Assembly (NCBI GenBank): GCA_036389275.1
Contig: DASVQE010000068.1
Coordinates: forward strand, 1-64,000
Length of the DNA: 64,000 nucleotides
Reading direction: 5' to 3'
Source of the DNA: QHVT01 sp036389275
GTDB lineage: Bacteria; Acidobacteriota; Thermoanaerobaculia; Gp7-AA8
Shown here piece after piece: positions 8,257-16,946 of the stretch (position 1 is the first letter of the stretch; every line of letters begins with the position of its first letter). A program made the position numbers and the translations under genes. Below the pieces are notes generated by a model. That model was given only the letters and a program-made list of their open reading frames with translations, was not told the DNA's origin and ran no database searches.

Positions 8257-8883
8257 TCACTTCTGCAACTTCTTCTCGAGCTCCTTCATCCGCGATTCGA
8301 GCTCGTGGATGCGCGCCTGCAGGTCGGCGCAGTTGGCGGACGGCAGGACGCGGGCGCGCCATTCCGGTGCGTCGAAGGTTTCGGGGAGCATGCGGCGCAG
8401 CTCGTCGAAGTTGCCGGCCAGCAGGCGCGGCATGTCGCGCTCGACGAGCGTGGCCACGACGGTCTGGCGCGACTTGCCGCGCACGATGTCGATGCGCGCC
8501 GTGTCGCCTTCCTTCTTGTCGCGCAGTGCGCGGCGGAGATCGCCCGAGCGCGCCACTTCCTTGCCGTCGACGGCGGTGACGATGTCGCCGACGCGCAGGC
8601 CTGCCTTGTCGGCCGGGCTGCCGTCTTCGACCGACTCGACCAGCACGCCCGAATCCTTCGCCGTGCCGAAGTATTCGCGCAGGTCGGGCGAGATGTCGAC
8701 CAGGCTCACGCCGAGGTAGGCGCGCTTGCCGCCGAGAAGCTCGGGCGGAAGCAGCCCGTCGGTGTTGTCGGTGATGACCTTGCCGTCGCGGATGACCACC
8801 GTGCGGCGCACCGGCGGATTCGCGGCGAGAAGAGAGAAGGCGGAGAAGAGCAGAACGAAAGCGGTGACGATGCGAAGTTTCAT
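8257..8883 (-). CDS. secreted PDZ-domain protein
   Basis: The 208-residue product has a signal peptide (MKLRIVTAFVLLFSAFSLLA) and then a single PDZ domain, roughly residues 65-150, with the carboxylate-binding GYLGV-like loop as AYLGVSL and the GSPADKAGLRVGDIVTAVDGKEV core. A C-terminal coiled coil follows (CADLQARIHELESRMKELEKKLQ). There is no protease domain, so it is a periplasmic or surface peptide-binding module. The start is set at the signal peptide; the open frame upstream to 9153 is noise. It lies 11 bases after the anti-sigma gene, suggesting a role in the same envelope-response circuit. Confidence 0.82.
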   Translation of the reverse strand: MKLRIVTAFVLLFSAFSLLAANPPVRRTVVIRDGKVITDNTDGLLPPELLGGKRAYLGVSLVDISPDLREYFGTAKDSGVLVESVEDGSPADKAGLRVGDIVTAVDGKEVARSGDLRRALRDKKEGDTARIDIVRGKSRQTVVATLVERDMPRLLAGNFDELRRMLPETFDAPEWRARVLPSANCADLQARIHELESRMKELEKKLQK

Positions 8884-8894
8884 GGGAGTCCTCA

Positions 8895-9278
8895 CTAGTC
8901 GAAAGTACGGAGTGATGCGGGCTGCACGGCGGCGTCGTAGTCGACGATCACGCGCGTGCCCTGATCGTTCTCGAGCACGACCACGGGCTCGCTCTCGTTC
9001 GCGATCTTCTTGACCGCCTCGAGCTCCGCCTGAATTTTCTGTTGCTCGGCGCGGATCGCCGCCACGTGACGGCGATGCGTGTACTGCATGACCCCGACCT
9101 GCGCCACGGCCACGAGGCAGACCGCCATCGTCACGGCCGCGGCCATGCGCCACACGAACGACGTGCGCGGCTCGCGGCGCGTCCGCCGGATCGTGCGCAG
9201 AACGTCAGAGGTGAAGGTCGGCGACGCGCTCGTGCGTGGCAACGCCCGAAGCAATTCGCCGAGTCGAGTGTCGTTCAT
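8895..9278 (-). CDS. putative single-pass anti-sigma factor
   Basis: The 127-residue protein has an N-terminal cytosolic part of about 42 residues and one transmembrane helix (WRMAAAVTMAVCLVAVAQVGVM, about 43-64). A short extracytoplasmic coiled-coil and tail follow. It overlaps the 3' end of the ECF sigma gene by 74 bases and is followed by a secreted PDZ protein. Size, topology and position are those of membrane anti-sigma factors. No zinc-binding ZAS motif (HxxxCxxC) is visible, so the assignment rests on context. Confidence 0.62.
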   Translation of the reverse strand: MNDTRLGELLRALPRTSASPTFTSDVLRTIRRTRREPRTSFVWRMAAAVTMAVCLVAVAQVGVMQYTHRRHVAAIRAEQQKIQAELEAVKKIANESEPVVVLENDQGTRVIVDYDAAVQPASLRTFD

Positions 9279-9846
9279 CGTTGGTTCCTCCAGTCCACAT
9301 TGCGCGAGTCCAATAGGGCGCGAGCTTTCCGCGAAGCAGCTCGCGCGCTCGCGAGATCCGCGACTTCACCGTGCCGAGCGGCAGCCCGAGCGCCGCGGCG
9401 ATCGCGTCGTACGGCCATTCCTCCAGCTCGAACAGCACCAGCGGCGCGCGGTACTTGATCGGCAGCGTTTCCAGCGCCTGCGAGACGTGACGCTGAATCT
9501 CATCGGATAACAGCGCGGCATCCGGCGCGGGCGCGTGCTGGGCCGTGCTCGCGTGCAGCCGCGGCAACAGCAGCGTCCACCGCTTCGCCCGCCGCATCTC
9601 GCTCACCACCAGGTTCGTGGCGATGCGGAACAGATACGGCCCCAGCTTCTCGTCCTGCCGGTACTTCGCCGCGTTGCGATACAGGCGGACGAACGCGTCC
9701 TGGGCGACTTCCTCGGCGCGCTCCCGGGAGCGGACGAGGTGCGTCAGGTAGTTGGTGAGCGAGTTCTTGTAGCGGTCGACGATCTGCGCGAACGCATCCT
9801 CGTCACCCTCACGAACCCGCTGCATCAGCGCGTCGTCGGTCTGCAT
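9205..9846 (-). CDS. ECF-type RNA polymerase sigma factor
   Basis: The 213-residue protein has sigma region 2 at about residues 10-85 (DAFAQIVDRYKNSLTNYLTHL, then AEEVAQDAFVRLYRNAAKY). Region 4 lies at about 125-180 (LETLPIKYRAPLVLFELEEW, then IAAALGLPLGTVKSRISRARELLR). It directs RNA polymerase to extracytoplasmic-stress type promoters. The gene leads the sigma / anti-sigma / PDZ set on the minus strand. Its last 40 residues after region 4 are poorly structured because they overlap the anti-sigma start. Confidence 0.9.
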   Translation of the reverse strand: MQTDDALMQRVREGDEDAFAQIVDRYKNSLTNYLTHLVRSRERAEEVAQDAFVRLYRNAAKYRQDEKLGPYLFRIATNLVVSEMRRAKRWTLLLPRLHASTAQHAPAPDAALLSDEIQRHVSQALETLPIKYRAPLVLFELEEWPYDAIAAALGLPLGTVKSRISRARELLRGKLAPYWTRAMWTGGTNDERHSTRRIASGVATHERVADLHL

Positions 9847-9887
9847 CTACCGGAAGAACGCGGGACGGGCGAAAAGGTTCCGCGGCG

Positions 9888-12800
9888 CTACTTCTTCGCG
9901 TCTTCCAGCGCTTTGATCCGCGTCACGATGTCCCGATAGTTCGAGTTCATGCCGTAGACCTCCATGAAGGAGCGCTGGGCGTTGTCGGTGTCGCCGACTT
10001 CCTGGTAGGCCGCGCCGAGGTCGTAGAGGAGGCCGACGTGCTCCTCTTCGGTGATCTCCGGCATCTCCAGCCCTTTGCGATACCACTTGATGGCGAGCTG
10101 CGGCATGCCTTTCTCGAGGAAGCAGAGGCCGAGCATCGAGGCGCACTCGACGGCGCGCTTCGGGTCTTTCGACGCGAGCTGGAACTCGCCGATGGCCTCG
10201 TCGATGAGACCCATCTCCTTGTAGGCGATGCCGAGGTTGTAGTGGGTGTCGTAGTCCTCGGAATCGAGCTGCTGCTCGACGCCTTTCTTGAACTCCTTGA
10301 AGATCTCTTCCAGCGACTGCTCTTCCTCGGAGAGCGAGATCTGCTCTTCATCCTCGGCCAGCTCCGACTCGAGCTCGGCGGCGAGGTCGAAGAAGTTGTC
10401 CTCGTCGGCGAAGAGATTCTCTTCCTCGACGATCGCGGCGGAGATGGCCGGATCAGCGAAGGCCGCCGGCTCCTGGATTCCGGGAGGCGGCGGCGGCGCG
10501 ACGAAGTCGTCCTCGTCGTCGTCGGGAATCGCGGAGAGCAGCTCGCTCTCGATCTCGTCGCGCGAGAGCGCCGGCGGCCGCGCGGCCGACGCCGACGCGG
10601 CTGCAGCAGCGGACGCGGCCTGCTCGACGCGCGCGCGGCGCGACTCGACTTCGGCGTTGCCGGGATAGCGCGACGCGAGCGTCTCCACTTTGCGCCGCGC
10701 TTCGTCGAAGAGCTCCTGGTCGATGTAGAAGTCGATCTCGCTGATCTCGTCGTTCGACGGCGTGGCCGCTTCGTCTTCGAATCCGAGGCCTTCGACGCCG
10801 AAGAACGGCTCCTCGGCCGGCGCTTCTTCGACCGGCAGCGGCTCGTCTTCGATCGCCAGCAGCGGCTCGTCGGTGACGAGCGGTTCCGTCGCGAGCTCGG
10901 CGAGGTCGGGCAGCGGTTCATCGATGATGTCGAGCAGCGGCTCGTCGGCAGTTTCGAGCGGCGCTTCCATCGACGTTTCGAGGAGCGGCTCCTCGATTTC
11001 CAGCAGCGGCTCGTCCGCAGTTTCGAGCGGCATCTCGAGCTCGATCAGCGGCTCTTCTTCGACTGCAGCGGCGAGCGGCTCCGGCGGCGGCGCGACGAAG
11101 TCGTCGAGCGTGAGCTCGCGCTCGCTCGACGGCGCGAACGCCGCCTCCGGCTCGAACGCCGGCTCCGGCTCCGGCTCCGGCGCCTCGAGATCGAACTCGA
11201 GCTCCGCCGGCGCGTCGATGTCGAAGCTGATATCGGCCGCGCCCGCGGCAAAGTCGTCGAGGGTGATGGCCGGCTCCGGCTCCGGCGGCGGAATCGTCGG
11301 CGCGCTGCGCTCCGGCGCGCGCGCGGTCATCGCCGCGGGACGCGCCGGCGCGGCCGGCTCGAAGGTCTGGCCGCGCATGAGGAACTCGTTGCGCACCGCA
11401 TCGAGCGCCGCGGCGTCGCCCTTGTCGTCGAGCAGCGCCACGTACGCCTGCGCCGCCGTCCGCGCGCCTTCAGTGTCGCCTTCCTCGAGCAGGATGCGGA
11501 ACAGCCGCTCGTGCGCGGTCAAGTTTTTCGGCGCGCGCTCGAGCACCGCGCGCAGATGCTCGGCCGCTTTCTCCGCGAGGCCGTACTTGGCGAAGACCTC
11601 CGCCTCGGTCAGGTGCTCGGTGATGAAGTCGATGTCTTCGCCGCCCTCGGCGAGATCGGCCGCGGCCAGCTCCACCGCGGGACGCAACTGCTGCGGCGTC
11701 GGAGGCGGTGGCGCCTGGCGCGGCGGCGACGGCGGCGGCACGTCGAGCGACAGATCGAGCTCGATGCCGTCCGACGCGTCGAGGTCGAGCGAGAGCGCCG
11801 GACCTTCGTCGGCGCCGAAGCCGGAGTCGAACGACGGCGCCGGCTCCTCGATCTCCAGCGACGGGATCTCCGGCGCGGCGGCGCGCGCGCGCGGCGGCAG
11901 CGTGTCGACGCCGCCCATCTGCGAGCGGACGAACTGCAGCTTGGTGCGATGCTGTGCGTTCTGCGGCTCGCGCTGGATCAGCCGCTCGAGCACCTTCGAG
12001 GCTTCCTCGTGATTGCCGCGCGCGATATGCGCCTCGGCCAGGCTGTTCATCGAGGCCAGGATGTTGGTCTCTTCGTTCAGCCGCATGTAGACCGCGACCA
12101 GCCGCTCGAGCGTCGGCGCGTGGCCGGAGTCGACGCGGAGGATGCGGTTGAGCATCTCGATGGCCGCGCCGCGCTCGCCGCGCCCGAGGGCGCGCTCGAC
12201 CAGAGGCGTGACCATGTCGAGGGCGCGGTCGGCGTCGCCCTGTTTCGCGTAGAGATCGGAGAGCGCCTCGCGCACCGACGGGTCGTTGAAGTCGGCGGTG
12301 AGCGCGCGCTCGAGCGTCGTCCGCGCGGCGGCCATGTCGCCGCGTCCGAGCTGAATTTTTCCGAGCGACGCCAGGAGGCGCGCGTTCCCGGGATTCGCTT
12401 CGAGCGCCGACTCGACGATCTGCCGCGCCGTGTCGTAGTCCTTCGCCTCGAGCAGCGCCGTCACCAGCGAGTCCACCAGCTCCGTGTTGCGCGCGTCGAT
12501 CTTCAGCGCTTTCTTGAAGACCTGCACCGCCTCGTCGAGCATGCCGCGCTTGAGCAGCATCCGCCCGACGCGGTCGTACTCCTTGAGCGCCTCGGCGGTC
12601 TGGTTGTTCTGCGAGTAGAGATCGGCGAGCTTGACGTGGACGTTGATCGAGTTCGGATCGAGCTCCGAGATCTTCCGGTAGATGCCGAGGGCGTTGCCGG
12701 GATCGCCGTGCTTGAGGTAGTAGTCGGCGAGGACCTGATACTGGCTCTTCGCCTCCATCGCCAGACCCTGCTTGGCGTAGAGGTCCGCGAGGCGCGCGTA

Positions 12801-13085
12801 GATGTCGAGCTTCGACGGATCGAGCTTGTTGATCTTCTTGTAGATGGCGATGGCTTTGAGGAAAAAGCCATCCTTCGAGTAGTGGTCGGCGATCTTGGTA
12901 AAGACCTTGACCGCTTCGTCGTTGCGGTTGATGCGGACCCACAGGTCCCCGATGCGATTGAGGGTATTGACGTCGTTCGGGTTGTCCTCGAGCAGCCGTT
13001 CGTATTCCTTGATCGCCGGCTCGATCTTCCCTTTCGCGACGAGCTTCTCCGCACTCGCGATGACTTTATCGCGCTGGACCGCCAT
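9888..13085 (-). CDS. large TPR protein with acidic low-complexity centre
   Basis: This 1065-residue cytoplasmic protein begins with MAVQRDKVIASAEKLVAKGK and about ten TPR units over the first 400 residues. A long Pro/Glu/Asp-rich linker follows (about 430-880), with repeated ETADEPLLEIEEPLL-like blocks. Another TPR set occupies the C-terminus (LDSEDYDTHYNLGIAYKEMGL onwards). Similar proteins are common in Acidobacteriota and Myxococcota, where they are likely scaffolds; no enzymatic domain is seen. The true start is ATG 13085, and the open frame beyond it to 13226 lacks TPR character. It is transcribed upstream of the sigma operon with a 41-base gap. Confidence 0.85.
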   Translation of the reverse strand: MAVQRDKVIASAEKLVAKGKIEPAIKEYERLLEDNPNDVNTLNRIGDLWVRINRNDEAVKVFTKIADHYSKDGFFLKAIAIYKKINKLDPSKLDIYARLADLYAKQGLAMEAKSQYQVLADYYLKHGDPGNALGIYRKISELDPNSINVHVKLADLYSQNNQTAEALKEYDRVGRMLLKRGMLDEAVQVFKKALKIDARNTELVDSLVTALLEAKDYDTARQIVESALEANPGNARLLASLGKIQLGRGDMAAARTTLERALTADFNDPSVREALSDLYAKQGDADRALDMVTPLVERALGRGERGAAIEMLNRILRVDSGHAPTLERLVAVYMRLNEETNILASMNSLAEAHIARGNHEEASKVLERLIQREPQNAQHRTKLQFVRSQMGGVDTLPPRARAAAPEIPSLEIEEPAPSFDSGFGADEGPALSLDLDASDGIELDLSLDVPPPSPPRQAPPPPTPQQLRPAVELAAADLAEGGEDIDFITEHLTEAEVFAKYGLAEKAAEHLRAVLERAPKNLTAHERLFRILLEEGDTEGARTAAQAYVALLDDKGDAAALDAVRNEFLMRGQTFEPAAPARPAAMTARAPERSAPTIPPPEPEPAITLDDFAAGAADISFDIDAPAELEFDLEAPEPEPEPAFEPEAAFAPSSERELTLDDFVAPPPEPLAAAVEEEPLIELEMPLETADEPLLEIEEPLLETSMEAPLETADEPLLDIIDEPLPDLAELATEPLVTDEPLLAIEDEPLPVEEAPAEEPFFGVEGLGFEDEAATPSNDEISEIDFYIDQELFDEARRKVETLASRYPGNAEVESRRARVEQAASAAAAASASAARPPALSRDEIESELLSAIPDDDEDDFVAPPPPPGIQEPAAFADPAISAAIVEEENLFADEDNFFDLAAELESELAEDEEQISLSEEEQSLEEIFKEFKKGVEQQLDSEDYDTHYNLGIAYKEMGLIDEAIGEFQLASKDPKRAVECASMLGLCFLEKGMPQLAIKWYRKGLEMPEITEEEHVGLLYDLGAAYQEVGDTDNAQRSFMEVYGMNSNYRDIVTRIKALEDAKK

Positions 13086-13164
13086 GTTTAGTCGTTGACG
13101 CCGCACCACTTCGGCGCGGTGGCGCCCATCATACGACTCCCTTTGCGGATCGCGATAGACCCGC

Positions 13165-15123
13165 TCAGCGGACCTCGGCGCTCGATCCTTCCACTGCCTT
13201 GCGCGGCTCGGCGCGCGTGCCGGCATGGCGCGCCAGGAACTCCTCGATGCGGCCGTAGACGTCGAGCACGTTCTCGCTGCGCGCCAGGCCGTGCCCTTCG
13301 TCGGGATAGACCACGTAGGTGACGTCGCCTTTCGCCGCGCGCAGCGCCGCCACGAAGCGGTCGATGTGCTCGACGCGCGCGCGCACGTCGTTGCCGCCGC
13401 CGGCGATGAAGAGCGGCCGGCGGATGCGGTCTGCGCCGTAGAGCGGCGAGAGCCTGCGGTTCAGCGCGTCGTCCTGCATGATGTTGCCGCCGATGCGGCG
13501 GATCCAGCGGCTGCGCGCCGCGACCCAGTACGGCGGAAAAGCGTCGAGCGCCGTGCGCAGCTCCGTCACCGGCATCAGGCCGACGCCGCAGACGAAGCGC
13601 TCCGGCTCGCGGATCATCGCGTGCAGGATGTGGTACGCGCCCATCGAGCCGCTGAACGCGACCAGCCGCGCCGGATCGGCGATGCCCTGATCGACCGCCC
13701 ACTGCACCGCGTCGAAGAGATCGTCCACCATCCCAGTGCCGACCTGGCCGTTGCCGGCATTGAAGTGCTCGATGCCGAACCCCGTCGAGCCGCGGTGGTT
13801 CACCTTCAACACCGCGAACCCGCGGTTGGTGAGGAGCTGCAGCTCGGCATCGAAGCGCGGCCAGTCACGGTCCCACGGCCCGCCATGGACGACCAGCGCC
13901 AGCGGGAGCTTGCGGCCGTTCGAGCCGGGCGGCAGCGCGAGGTAGCTCGGCAGCTCGCGTCCGTCGCGCGCGCGGATCACCACCGGCTTCACCTCGGCCA
14001 GCGTGTAGCCGCGCAGCGCCGCTCCTTCGTCGAAGAGCTGCTCGAGCTTCTTGGTGTTGCGGTCGTAGGCGTAGTAGACGTTCATCGACGACGGCGTCGA
14101 CGCGGCCACGATCCAGCGCGAGTCGTCGGCGCTGCGGCTGATGACCTGCAGATCGCCGCGCACGCTCTTGCCGATGGTCTCGAAGTCTTCCTTCACCCGG
14201 CGATCGAGGAAGCGCCACTCGGTCAGGAGGTAGGTGAAGGCGACGGCCTGCAGTGCGCCGTTGCGCGGATCGCGCAGGACCTGCGGCGTGCGGTCGCCGG
14301 GATCGCCTTTCGGATGCTCGGCCACGACTTCGAGGGTCGCGCCGGTGGCGGCGTCGATGCGCTCGATGCGCACGGCGTTCGAGTGCAATCCCGAGGCGAT
14401 GTAGAGGCTCTTGCCGTCGGGCGCGAAGCCGGCGATGACCGAGCCGGAGGCGATCTGCCCCATGAACGGCGCGCGCTCGAACGGCATGACCACCAGGTCG
14501 CGCCACGGCGCGGCGGCGCTGTCGCGCACGCGCACGATGGTGCGGCCGGCGCTGTCGTACGCGGTGGCGGCGCGCGTGACGAAGTTCGCGTCGGTCTCCC
14601 ACGAGTTCACGTCGCCGGGGTTCTGCGCCTCGAGCGTGACCGCGCCGGTGTCGAGGTCGACGCGGTGGACGTCGAAGACGTGGCGGTCGCGCAGGTTGAG
14701 GTCGACTAGGATCTCGCGCGGATGGCGCGGCTCGACCACGACGCGCTGCACGCGCACGCCGCGGAACGGCGTGAGGTCGCGGACGTTGCCCGACTGCAGC
14801 TCGGCCGCGAAGACGTGCGTGTTCTCGTCGCCGTTGTCCTGCTCGAAGAGGATCCGCGTGCCGTCGCCGCTCCAGAAGTATTCGTAGATGGGGCGGGTCT
14901 CGTGGGTGAGGAGCGTCGCCTCGCCGCCGCTGGTTGCGCGCACCCAGACGTTGACCACGCCTTTGTCGTCGGGCGCCAGCCAGGCCAGCCGCGCGCCGTC
15001 GGGCGAGAGCATCGGCCAGCCGCGCTCCGGCGGCGCGAAGAGGAGCGCTCGCGGGATGAGCTTCGGCGGCTCGGCGTGCAGCGTCAGCGCGAGCGAGAGA
15101 AGGAGCAGGAAATAGCGACGCAT
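13165..15123 (-). CDS. secreted S9-family prolyl oligopeptidase-like peptidase
   Basis: The 652-residue protein has a signal peptide (MRRYFLLLLSLALTLHA). A beta-propeller of WD40/TolB-like repeats covers about residues 20-380, and a C-terminal alpha/beta hydrolase follows. The nucleophile elbow reads FSGSMGAYH rather than the usual GGSYGG. The charge-relay Asp is in AGGGNDVRAR and the His in DEGHGLAR. It probably cleaves short peptides in the periplasm or outside. The start was moved to the signal peptide at 15123. It diverges from a LysR-type regulator across a 71-base spacer holding a palindrome, so that regulator may control it. Confidence 0.88.
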   Translation of the reverse strand: MRRYFLLLLSLALTLHAEPPKLIPRALLFAPPERGWPMLSPDGARLAWLAPDDKGVVNVWVRATSGGEATLLTHETRPIYEYFWSGDGTRILFEQDNGDENTHVFAAELQSGNVRDLTPFRGVRVQRVVVEPRHPREILVDLNLRDRHVFDVHRVDLDTGAVTLEAQNPGDVNSWETDANFVTRAATAYDSAGRTIVRVRDSAAAPWRDLVVMPFERAPFMGQIASGSVIAGFAPDGKSLYIASGLHSNAVRIERIDAATGATLEVVAEHPKGDPGDRTPQVLRDPRNGALQAVAFTYLLTEWRFLDRRVKEDFETIGKSVRGDLQVISRSADDSRWIVAASTPSSMNVYYAYDRNTKKLEQLFDEGAALRGYTLAEVKPVVIRARDGRELPSYLALPPGSNGRKLPLALVVHGGPWDRDWPRFDAELQLLTNRGFAVLKVNHRGSTGFGIEHFNAGNGQVGTGMVDDLFDAVQWAVDQGIADPARLVAFSGSMGAYHILHAMIREPERFVCGVGLMPVTELRTALDAFPPYWVAARSRWIRRIGGNIMQDDALNRRLSPLYGADRIRRPLFIAGGGNDVRARVEHIDRFVAALRAAKGDVTYVVYPDEGHGLARSENVLDVYGRIEEFLARHAGTRAEPRKAVEGSSAEVR

Positions 15124-15161
15124 GGATGGAAGATAAGCCTCGGGCGCGCTATGCAGCAAAT

Positions 15162-15179
15162 TGATAATCCCTATAATCA
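15162..15179. promoter_or_regulatory. imperfect palindrome, candidate LysR operator with embedded -10
   Basis: TGATAATCCCTATAATCA at 15162-15179 is an 18-base imperfect palindrome (outer TGATnAT / ATnATCA) in the 71-base spacer between the divergent peptidase and LysR genes. It contains TATAAT (15172-15177), a perfect -10 hexamer for the LysR gene, which starts at 15195. The position fits LysR autoregulation and control of the divergent gene. No good -35 was found. Confidence 0.45.
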
Positions 15180-15194
15180 CTATTCACACCATTG

Positions 15195-16112
15195 ATGAAG
15201 CTCGAAGCGATCGATCTCAATCTGCTGCTGGTGTTCGAGGCGCTGGTCGCGGAGCAGAACGTCACGCGCGCCGCGGAACGGGTCGGGCTCACGCAGCCGG
15301 CGGTGAGCGCCGCGCTCAGCCGCCTCCGCCGTCTCCTCGGGGATCCGCTGTTCGAGCGCAGCGGCGGCCGCATGCAGCCGACCGCTCGCGCGCGGCAGCT
15401 CATCGGGCCGATCGGCGACGCGCTGGCGCGCATCCGCGTCGCGCTCGAGGCGCAGCCGTTCCGCGCGGCCGAGGCTTCGCGCGAGTTCCGCATCGTCGCC
15501 TCCGATTACGTGGAGCTCCTGGTGATGCCCCACGTCCTGGCGGCGCTCGCGCGCGAAGCGCCCGGCGTGCGCGTGCGCGTCCTCGCCGCCGCGGCGCTGT
15601 TCGATCCGCCGCTCGCAGTGCTGCAGTCGGCGCAGGCGGATCTTTCCATCGGGTTCTATCCGCGCGTCAGCCAGCCGCATCTCGTCTCTCGCGCCTTGTT
15701 CGATGAGCGTTTCGTCTACGTCGCCAAACGTTCGGTCCCGCTGACGCGCGGCCGCCTCAGCCTCCGTACGTTCCTCGCCACGCCGCAGGTGCGCATGCTC
15801 TACAGCCCGGCGTTCGAAGGCGGCGGTATGGTGGACTCGGTGCTGCACGCGCGCGGTCTCGAACGCCGCATCGGCGCAACGGTCGCGCACATGACCGCCG
15901 TGCCGCGCGTCGTCGCCGCAACCGGTTTCCTCGGGATGATCCCGGAACGTCTCGCCAACGCCGAGGCGCCGCGCCACCACCTGCGCATCCTCGAAGCGCC
16001 CGTGAAACTGCCGACGGTGACGTGCATGCTGGTCTGGCACGAACGAGCCCAACACGACCCAGCGCTCGCCTGGCTCCGCGCCGTGATCGAACGCGTCGCA
16101 CGCGCGTTGTGA
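15195..16112 (+). CDS. LysR-family transcriptional regulator
   Basis: The 305-residue protein begins MKLEAIDLNLLLVFEALVAEQNVTRAAERVGLTQPAVSAALSRL-like. This is a textbook LysR winged helix-turn-helix over residues 1-60, with LFERSGGRMQPTARA closing it. The effector-binding domain follows from about residue 90. The opening resembles NodD/SyrM-type members (DLNLLLVFEAL). An in-frame TTG lies just before the ATG, but the ATG is preferred. It is divergent from the S9 peptidase. Its TGA stop is the first base triplet of a 54-base inverted repeat shared with the convergent rnhB gene. Confidence 0.93.
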   Translation: MKLEAIDLNLLLVFEALVAEQNVTRAAERVGLTQPAVSAALSRLRRLLGDPLFERSGGRMQPTARARQLIGPIGDALARIRVALEAQPFRAAEASREFRIVASDYVELLVMPHVLAALAREAPGVRVRVLAAAALFDPPLAVLQSAQADLSIGFYPRVSQPHLVSRALFDERFVYVAKRSVPLTRGRLSLRTFLATPQVRMLYSPAFEGGGMVDSVLHARGLERRIGATVAHMTAVPRVVAATGFLGMIPERLANAEAPRHHLRILEAPVKLPTVTCMLVWHERAQHDPALAWLRAVIERVARAL

Positions 16113-16279
16113 GGCAACAGGGAACGACCAGAGGCCTCCGGCGGGCCGGTACGACCGGCAGCGTAGGTCATGCAGCGAACATGCGTCTCGCGAGAGGCGT
16201 CTTCGTGCGGAGAGGCAACGTCAGCGCTGCCGGTCGTACCGGCCCGCCGGAGGCCCTCTCGTCGTTCCCTGTTGCCTCA
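16110..16279. repeat. long inverted repeat between convergent lysR-type gene and rnhB
   Basis: Arms at 16110-16163 and 16225-16279 are complementary over 54-55 bases with one mismatch and one single-base indel, around a 61-base spacer. The arm ends coincide with the TGA stop codons of both convergent genes, so the hairpin fills the intergenic space exactly. It may terminate transcription in both directions, although no T-tract follows. Its outer part (GACC.G.GGCCTCCGGCGG) recurs in the element at 42472-42645. Confidence 0.92.
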
Positions 16280-16882
16280 GAACAGCAAGCGCGGTTCGTC
16301 GACGCCGTCGAAGGAGTGGCGGTGGATGGCGGTGGGGCCGTACACCTTGAGAGCCGCCTGGTGTTCCGCGGTGGCGTACCCGCGGTTATGCCGGAAATCG
16401 TAGAGCGGGTAGCGCTCGTGATACGACTCCATCAGCAGATCGCGATACACCTTCGCGACGATCGACGCGGCCGCGATCGACACACTGCGGCGGTCGCCGG
16501 CGATCAGTGGAATCTGCGGCATCTCGAGCTGCTCGAGCGTCACTGCATCGAGCAGCAGCACCTCGGGACGCAGCGGCAGATCCGCCACCGCGTGCGCCAT
16601 CGCCAGCTTGCTCGCGCGCAGGATGTTGATCCGATCGATCGTCGCCGGCTCCACCACTCCGATCGACACCGCGCGGGCGCGGCGAAGAATCAGCCGGCAG
16701 ACTGACAGACGATCGTCGTGATCCACCTGCTTCGAGTCATTCACGCCGAACAGCGTCGGATCATCTTCGAGCACCACTGCCGCGGCCACCACCGGACCGG
16801 CCAGGCAGCCGCGTCCGACCTCGTCCGTGCCGGCGATGCAGCGAAAACCAAAATCGCGGAGCCGGCGCTCGACCGCTGACAT
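16277..16882 (-). CDS. rnhB: ribonuclease HII
   Basis: RNase HII cuts the RNA strand at ribonucleotides embedded in DNA. The product is 201 residues from ATG 16882, matching family length. It carries the IAGTDEVGRGCLAGPVVAAAV metal-binding motif, VNDSKQVDH, LLLDAVTL with the third acidic residue, and SIVAKVYRDLLM. Upstream in-frame codons (including a TTG about 12 codons earlier) are possible starts, but the ATG gives a normal length. It is the last gene of the ffh-to-rnhB translation operon and ends inside the long inverted repeat. Confidence 0.92.
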   Translation of the reverse strand: MSAVERRLRDFGFRCIAGTDEVGRGCLAGPVVAAAVVLEDDPTLFGVNDSKQVDHDDRLSVCRLILRRARAVSIGVVEPATIDRINILRASKLAMAHAVADLPLRPEVLLLDAVTLEQLEMPQIPLIAGDRRSVSIAAASIVAKVYRDLLMESYHERYPLYDFRHNRGYATAEHQAALKVYGPTAIHRHSFDGVDEPRLLF

Positions 16883-16946
16883 TTCAGCGACGCGCGCCAA
16901 CTCCGCGAATAGGGAGTCGTGAAGACGCTCGTTGCGATCGCGGCGC

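Noticed and set aside
10038..13091. 1017-codon plus-strand open frame opposite the TPR protein
   Set aside because: The translation mirrors the acidic TPR gene codon for codon (Arg/Leu/Glu-rich) and has no domain or plausible ribosome-binding site.
16110..16279. Insertion sequence or tRNA in the long inverted repeat
   Set aside because: No transposase frame fits in the 61-base centre, and no TTCGA-type T-loop or acceptor stem is present. It is a hairpin only.
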